Below, piece after piece: positions 1 to 6,244 of a DNA stretch of 11,053 nt. How positions within the stretch are numbered: position 1 is the first letter of the stretch; each line of letters starts with the position of its first letter. The stretch is from Paludibacteraceae bacterium (GTDB lineage Bacteria; Bacteroidota; Bacteroidia; Bacteroidales; Paludibacteraceae). Position numbers and translations under genes: made by a program. The notes under the pieces are model-generated. The model made no database searches and was not told where the DNA came from. It saw nothing but the letters and a program-made list of their open reading frames with translations. The DNA lies in assembly GCA_017402895.1 (NCBI GenBank), contig JAFPLG010000155.1, forward strand, positions 1-11,053, written 5' to 3'.

Positions 1-274
1 ACACCGCTACGGAGAGGTATTTCTTCGCCTCTTCCTGGCCAATAACATACAGGTCCAGAAAGCGCTTGATATCCTGCGGACAAGGCAGCGAGTCCATCGT
101 AAGCGAGGCCTCCTGGTTTGGGGTTTCTTTGGCCTGCTTTTCCTCCATGGCACGCATCAACATAGCATGCCCGGCCTCGATACACTCAGAGCATATATAA
201 GTGCCGTCCTCGCCGGCGAACAGCTGGACATTATCGCGACCGCAGAAACTACATCTTTCTTTTTTGTGTCCCAT
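1..274 (-). CDS. clpX: ClpX, ATPase subunit of the Clp protease (N-terminal part, cut by window edge)
   Basis: ClpX is the hexameric AAA+ unfoldase that recognises substrates and threads them into ClpP in the cytoplasm. Only the first 91 residues lie in the window. They hold the N-terminal C4 zinc-binding domain, with Cys8-x2-Cys11 and Cys28-x2-Cys31, then a variable charged linker (about 41-58) and the start of the conserved region with a PQDIKRFLDLYVIGQ-type stretch (67-80). This is the usual ClpX entry into the AAA+ domain. The Walker A motif lies beyond the left edge, so integrity of the ATPase cannot be judged. The ATG overlaps the clpP stop codon by one base (TAATG), which points to co-transcription and probable translational coupling with clpP. 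Family identity is firm. Confidence 0.95.
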   Translation of the reverse strand, partial: MGHKKERCSFCGRDNVQLFAGEDGTYICSECIEAGHAMLMRAMEEKQAKETPNQEASLTMDSLPCPQDIKRFLDLYVIGQEEAKKYLSVAV

Positions 275-939
275 TATTTGTTCTTACGTTCGTATACTCG
301 GTCGATCATGCCATAAGCCAGAGCTTCTTGCGAATTCATCCAGTAGTCGCGGTCGGCATCCTGGCGGATACGTTCTACGGCCTGGCCGCTATGGTCGGCT
401 ATGATCTGATAGAGTTCATCCTTGAGTTTGAGTATCTCGCGTGCGGTAATTTCGATATCCGAAGCCTGCCCCTGGATACCACCCAGCGGCTGGTGGATCA
501 TCACACGCGAATGGGGCAATGCAGCACGCATACCCTTTTCGCCGGCCACGAGCAGAATAGCACCCATCGAGGCTGCCATGCCCGTACAGATTGTTCCCAC
601 CTTGGCACGCACAAATTGCATGGTGTCATAGATACCCAGTCCGGCATATACCGAACCACCCGGCGTATTGAGGTAGATATTGATGTCGCGTTCGGAATCG
701 GCCGAGTCCAAGTAGAGCAATTGCGCCTGGATCACATTGGCCGTATAGTCGTTGATCTCCGTGCCCAGGAAGATGATACGATCCATCATCAGTCGGCTGA
801 ACACATCCATCTGGGTGACGTTCAGTTGGCGCTCCTCGAGAATCGAAGGCGAGATATAATTAGCCGAGACTTCCATGGCCTTTTCCACGTGCATGGTATT
901 GAGGCCCTGCGCCTTGGCAAATTTCAAAAAATCGTTCAT
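274..939 (-). CDS. clpP: ClpP, ATP-dependent Clp protease proteolytic subunit
   Basis: This is the serine protease of the ClpXP tetradecamer, which degrades proteins unfolded by ClpX. The product has 221 residues, slightly longer than the roughly 195-207 of E. coli-type ClpP because of an extended N-terminus. The catalytic triad is visible: Ser124 in GMAASMG, His149 in MIHQPLGG and Asp198 in DRDYW. The oxyanion-region motif NTPGGSVYAG is at 91-100. I start it at the ATG at 939 (MNDFLKFAK). An upstream in-frame ATG at 1005 would add 22 unrelated residues and run back over the end of the CoA-transferase gene. Forty-four bases separate it from that gene and may hold its own promoter. clpX follows with a one-base overlap. 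The usual upstream partner tig is not here. Confidence 0.96.
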   Translation of the reverse strand: MNDFLKFAKAQGLNTMHVEKAMEVSANYISPSILEERQLNVTQMDVFSRLMMDRIIFLGTEINDYTANVIQAQLLYLDSADSERDINIYLNTPGGSVYAGLGIYDTMQFVRAKVGTICTGMAASMGAILLVAGEKGMRAALPHSRVMIHQPLGGIQGQASDIEITAREILKLKDELYQIIADHSGQAVERIRQDADRDYWMNSQEALAYGMIDRVYERKNK

Positions 940-957
940 ATTCGTTTGTGTATGATA

Positions 958-988
958 TAAAGGTATGGGAAAATCACCTCCGATCAAC
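958..988 (-). promoter_or_regulatory. Possible clpPX promoter (Bacteroides type)
   Basis: Reading the minus strand, TTG (987-985) is followed by 19 bases and then TACCTTTA (965-958). This matches the Bacteroidota housekeeping pattern TTTG-N19-21-TAnnTTTG except for the last base of the -7 box and the first base of the -33 box. The -33 element overlaps the TGA stop of the CoA-transferase gene. It would give a leader of about 11-13 bases before the clpP ATG. It is weaker than the other promoters in this window, and clpPX could equally be read through from upstream. Confidence 0.35.
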
Positions 989-2480
989 GAAGGTAATTCT
1001 CCCACTTGGTATTACGCATATCGCCACTCTTGAGGAACTCCTCGTGCATAGCGAAAGCGCATGATAGGTTATGCTGTGTCTGGCCGTGCTTAGCGATCTT
1101 GAGGTAGTCGCGCAGCATCTCACGATACTCGGGCGCCACACAGTTATTGATGATCTCCTCAGCACGCTGACGCGGACTCTTGCCACGCAAATCAGCCACC
1201 CCCTGTTCGGTCACAAGTACTTTGACGGAGTGCTCCGAGTGGTCGAGGTGGGTAACCATCGGCACGATAGACGAGATGGCCCCGTTCTTGGCCGTCGAAG
1301 CGGTCGTGAAGATAGAGATATATGCGTTACGAGCAAAGTCACCCGAACCACCGATACCGTTCATCATCTTCGTACCTGTGACGTGCGTGGAGTTGACGTT
1401 GCCGTAGATATCTGCCTCGAGGGCCGTGTTGATAGCAATCAGGCCGAGTCGACGGATAATCTCCGGGTTGTTGGACGTCTCTTGCGGACGCAGCAACAGT
1501 TTGTCGCGATAGAAATCGAGGTCGGCCAACACTTCTGCCATCTTGCTCTCTACGAGACGCAACGAGCAACCCGATGCAAACTTACAGTGTCCGGCCTTGA
1601 TGAGGTCCACTACGGAGTCTTGAACCACTTCGGAGTACATCTCAAACGGCGGGATATGCGGGTTCTTACCCAGTTCACCCAGTACCGCATTCGCCACATT
1701 ACCTACACCACTCTGGATGGGAAGGAACGTAGCCGGGATACGACCTGCTTTCATCTCGGCCTCCAGGAACATCGCTACATTCTCACCGATCTTAGCTGTG
1801 ATAGCATCTACAGGCGTGAAGGCCGGGATCTCGTTCGGACGATTCGTCTTTACAACAGCAGCGATCTTCTTGGGATCCACCTTGATATGGTCCGATCCGC
1901 AGCGGTCGGAGGGCTTGTAGATAGGTATCTCCTTGCGGTAAGGGGGATCAAGGGGTTCGTAGAGGTCGTGCATGCCGCGCATAGTAGCGGGGAACATCTC
2001 ATTGAGCTCGATGATGATGCGATCCGCCTGGTTGCAGATAGTCGGCATGATACCGATACCGGCAGCCGGCACGATGGTTCCGTCCTCGCCCACGTACGAT
2101 GCCTCGATAATGGCCCAGTTAGGCTTCGGAAGGAAACCGTAACGGATGTCCTGCGCCATATGGCTCAGGTGCATATCGAAATAGTGGGTCCCCTCGGCAT
2201 TGATCTCCTCGCGCATCGATTTATTCGACTGGTACGGCGTACGGAACTCCACAGCGTGAGCACGTGCCAACGCACCGTCGCAACTGTCACCCATAGAAGC
2301 ACCCGTCTCCAGTCCTACGCGAAAAGGCTTGCCTTCTGCATGCAGACGCTCTGCACGCTGCGCAAGCGCAAAAGGAACAGCCTTGGGCACACCGGTGGCC
2401 GTAAAGCCACCCATGCCCAAGACGTCACCATGTTGTATCAATTCGGCAGCCTGCTCGGCTGTCATAAATGGAAGTGCCAT
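984..2480 (-). CDS. Acetyl-CoA hydrolase/transferase family protein, probable succinyl-CoA:acetate/propionate CoA-transferase
   Basis: The 498-residue product is a full-length class I CoA-transferase of the Cat1/AarC/Ach1 type, which moves CoA between acids such as succinate, acetate and propionate through a glutamyl-CoA intermediate. The predicted catalytic glutamate is Glu284 in MYSEVVQDS, the equivalent of the active-site Glu of AarC. Other family marks are GMGGF (22-26), the QSGVGNVANAV stretch (256-266) and the glycine-rich NGIGGSGDFARNAY segment (374-387). In a Bacteroidales fermenter this fits recycling of CoA in the succinate-propionate branch, but the acid pair cannot be read from sequence. 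The ATG at 2480 is chosen because it lies one base after the aldolase stop and gives the family's normal start. A longer in-frame extension to 2549 would overlap the aldolase gene. The one-base gap implies co-transcription with the aldolase. Confidence 0.92.
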   Translation of the reverse strand: MALPFMTAEQAAELIQHGDVLGMGGFTATGVPKAVPFALAQRAERLHAEGKPFRVGLETGASMGDSCDGALARAHAVEFRTPYQSNKSMREEINAEGTHYFDMHLSHMAQDIRYGFLPKPNWAIIEASYVGEDGTIVPAAGIGIMPTICNQADRIIIELNEMFPATMRGMHDLYEPLDPPYRKEIPIYKPSDRCGSDHIKVDPKKIAAVVKTNRPNEIPAFTPVDAITAKIGENVAMFLEAEMKAGRIPATFLPIQSGVGNVANAVLGELGKNPHIPPFEMYSEVVQDSVVDLIKAGHCKFASGCSLRLVESKMAEVLADLDFYRDKLLLRPQETSNNPEIIRRLGLIAINTALEADIYGNVNSTHVTGTKMMNGIGGSGDFARNAYISIFTTASTAKNGAISSIVPMVTHLDHSEHSVKVLVTEQGVADLRGKSPRQRAEEIINNCVAPEYREMLRDYLKIAKHGQTQHNLSCAFAMHEEFLKSGDMRNTKWENYLR

Positions 2481-2481
2481 A

Positions 2482-3480
2482 TTATGCTTTGCCGTCAGAA
2501 CCAAGGACGTTGATAATTTTATGCTTGTAGAGTTCCTCCATGAAGTCACGAGCTACGCCGCAGTACTTACGCGGATCGAACTCACCCGGCTTCTCTGCCA
2601 GCACTTTGCGAACAGCAGCCGTGAAGGCCAGACGGGAGTCAGAGTCGATATTGATCTTGCAAACCGCGCTCTTCGAAGCCTTGCGGAGTTGCTCCTCAGG
2701 AATACCCACTGCATCAGGCAACTTGCCACCCAGGTTGTTGATCATATCCACATACTCTTGCGGAACAGAAGACGAACCGTGCAGCACGATGGGGAAGCCC
2801 GGGAGTTGCTCCATAATAGCGTCCAGCACATCAAATGCCAATGGAGGAGGAACGAGTTTGCCGGTCTTCGGGTCGCGCGTGCATTGCTCCGGAGTGAATT
2901 TGTAAGCACCGTGGCTGGTACCGATAGAGATAGCCAGGCTGTCGCAACCTGTACGGGTAGCGAAGTCAACTACTTCCTCGGGTTTGGTATAGTGGCTAAC
3001 GGCCGACGAAACCTCGTCCTCTACGCCTGCCAATACACCGAGCTCAGCTTCTACGGTTACGTCATACTGGTGTGCATAGTCAACCACCTTCTTCGTCAGA
3101 GCGATGTTCTCCTCGTAGGGAAGATGCGAAGCATCAATCATAACGCTCGAGAAACCGAAGTCCACGCAGCTCTTGCAGAGCTCGAAGCTATCTCCGTGGT
3201 CGAGATGCAGCACGATTTGCGGCTTTTCCCAACCTAGTTCTTTTGCATACTCTACAGCGCCCTGTGCCATGTAGCGAAGCAGGGTTTGGTTAGCGTAATT
3301 GCGTGCACCCTTCGATACTTGGAGGATAACCGGGCTCTTGGTCTCAGCAGATGCTTTGATGATAGCCTGGAGTTGCTCCATGTTGTTGAAATTGAATGCC
3401 GGGATAGCATAACCACCCTTGATAGCCTTGGCAAACATCTCACGAGTGTTGACCAATCCAAGTTCTTTGTAACTTACCAT
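2482..3480 (-). CDS. fba: Class II (zinc-dependent) fructose-bisphosphate aldolase
   Basis: This enzyme cleaves fructose 1,6-bisphosphate to dihydroxyacetone phosphate and glyceraldehyde 3-phosphate, and makes it in reverse, in the cytoplasm. The 332-residue product carries the class II signatures. LHLDHGD (91-97) holds the catalytic Asp94 and zinc ligand His95. The acidic second signature VEAELGVLAG is at 143-152. Further zinc ligands are His190 in GTSHGAY and His234 in VLHGSS. The phosphate/substrate-binding INID stretch (276-279) lies near the C-terminus. The N-terminal AIPAFNFNN is typical of Bacteroidota members. Forty-three A/T-rich bases separate it from the upstream OPT gene. I find no good TTTG/TAnnTTTG pair there, so it may depend on the OPT promoter or on one inside that gene. 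The CoA-transferase gene follows after one base. Confidence 0.96.
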   Translation of the reverse strand: MVSYKELGLVNTREMFAKAIKGGYAIPAFNFNNMEQLQAIIKASAETKSPVILQVSKGARNYANQTLLRYMAQGAVEYAKELGWEKPQIVLHLDHGDSFELCKSCVDFGFSSVMIDASHLPYEENIALTKKVVDYAHQYDVTVEAELGVLAGVEDEVSSAVSHYTKPEEVVDFATRTGCDSLAISIGTSHGAYKFTPEQCTRDPKTGKLVPPPLAFDVLDAIMEQLPGFPIVLHGSSSVPQEYVDMINNLGGKLPDAVGIPEEQLRKASKSAVCKINIDSDSRLAFTAAVRKVLAEKPGEFDPRKYCGVARDFMEELYKHKIINVLGSDGKA

Positions 3481-3523
3481 AATCGTAAAAAATTAATTGT
3501 TAATAATGAATATTTTGTTTTTG

Positions 3524-5398
3524 TTATTTTCGTTTTGTTGCAACTACAAAGTAGGCAATCAGCGCCACATACGCCACGATACCTACGATAGCAGCCCATC
3601 CACTCTCTGCCCAGCCGGTCAGATACCAGTCTGCACCACAGAACTTCACGATAGCGGATACGACACCCATCAGTGCGCCACCGGCAATAAAGCCCGAGGC
3701 AATGAGCGTACCCTTCTCTTGGTGCTTCTCGCCCACCAGCCAAGCGATACCGCCACCTACCAGCAACGGCAAGTTCAGATGCAATGGGATAAACATACCC
3801 AACGCAAACGGCAGTACAGGCACACCCATGAAATTAAGTATAAGCGCTAAGACAGCACCTGCCAGATAGAGCATCCATGGAGCTCCCTGTCCAGACATGA
3901 GCGGTTCGATAACCGCTGCCATAGCGTTAGCCTGAGGAGCTACTAGGGCGTTGTCTCCCACGAATCCGTAGGTCTTGTTGAGAATAATCATCACGCCACC
4001 AACTGTAGCAGCACTTACCAACGTTCCCAGGAACTTCCAGGTCTCCTGCTTGCGAGGCGTACTACCAATCCAATAACCTATCTTCAGGTCGGTAATGAAT
4101 CCGCCGGCCATGGCCAACGCCGTACAAACCACGCCACCGATAACCATGGCACCCACCATGCCGCTCGCGCCCTTCATGCCGATAGCCACAAAGACTACGG
4201 AGGCCACGATGAGAGTCATCAGCGTCATGCCGCTCACGGGGTTGCTACCCACGATGGCTATTGCGTTGGCTGCCACAGTCGTGAAGAGGAACGAAATAAT
4301 CGCTACCACGAGGAAGGCTACCAGTGCCTGCCAGAAATTATGAAGCACACCTACCCAGAAGAATACCAGCGTACATACCAACGCCACAGCAACGGCTACT
4401 ACCAGCAGACGCATACTCAGGTCAAGCTTGGTACGAGGCACATTGCTCTGAGCCTTTTGTGCATCACCTTTCGTGCCATTGATCAACCCTACAGCACTTT
4501 TTATCACGCCCCAGGACTTGATAATACCAATCAGTCCGGCCATCGCGATGGCACCAATACCGATATTACGTCCATAGTCGGTAAAGAGGTCGCGCGGATC
4601 AACCGATTCCAGCCCGGGCACAGTACCCAGCACCGGAAGCAACACCCACCATACCAGCGCCGAACCGGCACAGATAATAGCGGCATACTTCAAACCGATG
4701 ATATAACCCAGTCCTAGCACAGCGGCCGAGGTATTGAGCGAGACTACTAGTTTCGCCTTAGCAGCCATAGCCGCGCCCCACTCTGTCATACGGGTATTCA
4801 GCTGTTCAGTCCATAGACCAAAGGTGCTTACCACAAAGTCATACACACCTCCCACTATCGCAGCTAAAAGAAGCGGCTTAGCCGAAGACCCCTTGCCCTC
4901 GGCCTGCTCGCCCGACAACAAGACTTGCGTCGTAGCAGTCGCCTCCGGGAAAGGATACTCACCATCTTTCTCCACTACGAAATACTTACGGAACGGGATG
5001 AGGAACAAGATACCGAGACAGCCACCCAAAAGCGACGACACAAAGATCTGGGAGAACGTAACGGTCATACCCGGATACTTAGCCTGCAGGATATAGAGAG
5101 CCGGCAAGGTAAAAATAGCACCCGCTACAATCACGCCTGAACTGGCGCCGATCGACTGGATCATCACGTTCTCGCCTACAGCCTCGCGGCGCCCCAGAAT
5201 AGAGGATAAACTGACTGCTATAATAGCAATCGGTATGGCGGCCTCGAACACCTGACCAACTTTCAAACCCAGATAGGCAGAAGCGGCGGAGAATATCACC
5301 GCCATCAACACACCCATGGATACACTATATGGAGTCACTTCCGGATACTCTTTATCCGGCTTAAGAATAGGAGTAAATTTGCTTTTCTTTTCTTCCAT
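3524..5398 (-). CDS. OPT-family oligopeptide transporter
   Basis: This is a polytopic inner-membrane protein of 624 residues, the usual size for bacterial OPT transporters, which take up small peptides (or, in some members, metal chelates) with the proton gradient. Hydrophobic segments run along most of its length, starting at about 25-65 and ending at about 600-620, with a short positively charged tail (ATKRK). Family-type motifs are EYPFPEATA (147-155), NPVSG (386-390), DLKIGYWIG (437-445) and APQANAM (487-493). The N-terminus is charged and cytoplasmic-looking, and there is no cleavable signal peptide. It has its own clear promoter about 30 bases upstream. Peptide uptake would suit an amino-acid-fermenting Bacteroidales. 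The real substrate is not predictable from sequence. Confidence 0.92.
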   Translation of the reverse strand: MEEKKSKFTPILKPDKEYPEVTPYSVSMGVLMAVIFSAASAYLGLKVGQVFEAAIPIAIIAVSLSSILGRREAVGENVMIQSIGASSGVIVAGAIFTLPALYILQAKYPGMTVTFSQIFVSSLLGGCLGILFLIPFRKYFVVEKDGEYPFPEATATTQVLLSGEQAEGKGSSAKPLLLAAIVGGVYDFVVSTFGLWTEQLNTRMTEWGAAMAAKAKLVVSLNTSAAVLGLGYIIGLKYAAIICAGSALVWWVLLPVLGTVPGLESVDPRDLFTDYGRNIGIGAIAMAGLIGIIKSWGVIKSAVGLINGTKGDAQKAQSNVPRTKLDLSMRLLVVAVAVALVCTLVFFWVGVLHNFWQALVAFLVVAIISFLFTTVAANAIAIVGSNPVSGMTLMTLIVASVVFVAIGMKGASGMVGAMVIGGVVCTALAMAGGFITDLKIGYWIGSTPRKQETWKFLGTLVSAATVGGVMIILNKTYGFVGDNALVAPQANAMAAVIEPLMSGQGAPWMLYLAGAVLALILNFMGVPVLPFALGMFIPLHLNLPLLVGGGIAWLVGEKHQEKGTLIASGFIAGGALMGVVSAIVKFCGADWYLTGWAESGWAAIVGIVAYVALIAYFVVATKRK

Positions 5399-5425
5399 AC
5401 TGCACCTAATCTACAAAATCGGGCG

Positions 5426-5457
5426 CAAAGTTACGAAAAAGAATCCAAATATGCAAG
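5426..5457 (-). promoter_or_regulatory. Promoter of the OPT transporter gene
   Basis: On the minus strand, CTTG (5457-5454) is followed by 20 bases and TAACTTTG (5433-5426). The -7 box is a perfect TAnnTTTG and the spacing matches the Bacteroides primary sigma factor consensus. Transcription should begin near 5419-5421, giving a leader of about 21 bases to the ATG at 5398. No Shine-Dalgarno sequence is present, as is usual in this phylum. Confidence 0.7.
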
Positions 5458-5484
5458 AGTTTTGTGTTTTTTGAAAACCAGGTT

Positions 5485-5501
5485 ATGCAATTTTATTGCA
5501 T
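5485..5501. repeat. Perfect inverted repeat just after yjjW
   Basis: Two exact 7-base arms (ATGCAAT and ATTGCAT) flank a TTT centre and begin two bases beyond the yjjW stop codon. It could form a 7 bp A/T-rich hairpin at the 3' end of the yjjW transcript, but no strong T-run follows directly on the minus strand, so it is at best a weak terminator. Its position 28 bases upstream of the OPT -33 box also allows an operator role. The rest of the 104-base spacer (5399-5502) holds only the OPT promoter. Confidence 0.45.
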
Positions 5502-5502
5502 C

Positions 5503-6222
5503 TTAGCGAATCGTAACTCCCAATCCCAACTCATGCGCAAACCGGGCGTAGTTATTCATCTGTTCGTCCGAAGGCATTGGATGATTCGATAGTTCTCCTA
5601 CCACACCTTGCGGACGGAAACGAATCAGTCGCACAGGTGCTTTTCTTCCGATAGAATCGAATGTTTCAGCTATATTTTCCAGGATCGTTTCTACATCCAC
5701 CCGTCCGGAAAGACAGACAATGCGCACTTCGGTTAGTTTATCGCACCCGAGAAGCCATCCGAGATTTTCCCTTACGACCTGGTTGCTTGGAGCCCCCGTC
5801 AGACGACTGTATACCGCTTCATCCCAGGCTTTTACATCCAGCATCACGCCATCGCAGACTTGCATCAGTTCCGGATAATGAGAAAAAGGTATCGTGCCGT
5901 TACTATCGACGAGACAAGTGAGCGGGTGATTACGGATTTGCCCCAGTCGCTTCACAGCAAGGAATAGTTCTGTCAACCACTCAGGCTGGAGCATACACTC
6001 TCCGCCGGAAACTGTCACCCCTCGCAAGAACGGCACACAATGCTCCAATTCACGTATCACATCAACCACCGACATCTCGTGCGCTTCATCGTCGTGCATA
6101 GCTTGCGTCTCGGGGTTGTGGCAATAGGCACAACGGATGTTACAGCCCTGCAAGAAGACAGCGAACCGGTTTCCCGGTCCGTCTACCGTAGATTGCGATA
6201 TGAGTTTTCGTACGATGGCCAT
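5503..6222 (-). CDS. yjjW: YjjW-family glycyl-radical enzyme activase (radical SAM)
   Basis: This is a radical S-adenosylmethionine enzyme expected to abstract a hydrogen from the glycine of the partner YjjI and so switch it on under anaerobic conditions. The 239-residue product has the cluster-binding Cys27-x3-Cys31-x2-Cys34 in LQGCNIRCAYCHNPE, the N-terminal STVDGPGNRFAVFLQGC-type stretch shared with PFL activase, the SAM-contacting SGGE at 72-75, and DSNGT (106-110) and DVKAWD (129-134) from the activase fold. Only about 16 residues lie between Cys34 and the next helix. There is therefore no ferredoxin-like insert with extra 4Fe-4S clusters, unlike what I recall for E. coli YjjW, and its size is closer to PflA. 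Its start lies inside a heptamer repeat that fills the 20 bp gap after yjjI. The adjacent yjjI supports the YjjW assignment over PflA. Confidence 0.88.
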   Translation of the reverse strand: MAIVRKLISQSTVDGPGNRFAVFLQGCNIRCAYCHNPETQAMHDDEAHEMSVVDVIRELEHCVPFLRGVTVSGGECMLQPEWLTELFLAVKRLGQIRNHPLTCLVDSNGTIPFSHYPELMQVCDGVMLDVKAWDEAVYSRLTGAPSNQVVRENLGWLLGCDKLTEVRIVCLSGRVDVETILENIAETFDSIGRKAPVRLIRFRPQGVVGELSNHPMPSDEQMNNYARFAHELGLGVTIR

Positions 6223-6244
6223 TGGCTATTGGCTGTTAGCAATT
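6217..6244. repeat. Four-unit heptamer repeat across the yjjI-yjjW junction
   Basis: On the plus strand the units are GGCCATT, GGCTATT, GGCTGTT and AGCAATT, period 7, reading AATnnCC-like on the coding strand. They cover the first two codons of yjjW, the complete 20-base intergenic gap and two bases of the yjjI stop codon. The repeat therefore forms the translation-initiation region of yjjW. Confidence 0.75.

Noticed and set aside
328..960. A 210-codon open frame on the plus strand opposite clpP
   Set aside because: Antisense to the well-conserved ClpP coding region, with no family motif.
940..1005. Longer clpP start at 1005, adding 22 residues
   Set aside because: The extension overlaps the preceding gene, would include the putative promoter and is unlike normal ClpP N-termini. 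The ATG at 939 gives the expected protein.
1071..2513. A 480-codon open frame on the plus strand, opposite the CoA-transferase gene
   Set aside because: It is fully antisense to a gene with clear family motifs, its protein resembles no family I recognise and is rich in His/Arg/Thr as expected from a shadow frame. The codon bias of the real gene keeps it open.
2329..3237. A 302-codon open frame on the plus strand across the aldolase and CoA-transferase genes
   Set aside because: It spans two real genes in antisense and has no recognisable domain or promoter.
3481..3523. Promoter for fba in the 43-base gap after the OPT gene
   Set aside because: The gap is A/T-rich, but the nearest -7-like strings (TAATTTTT, TACTTTG) lack a TTTG partner at 19-21 bases, so I do not list a promoter.
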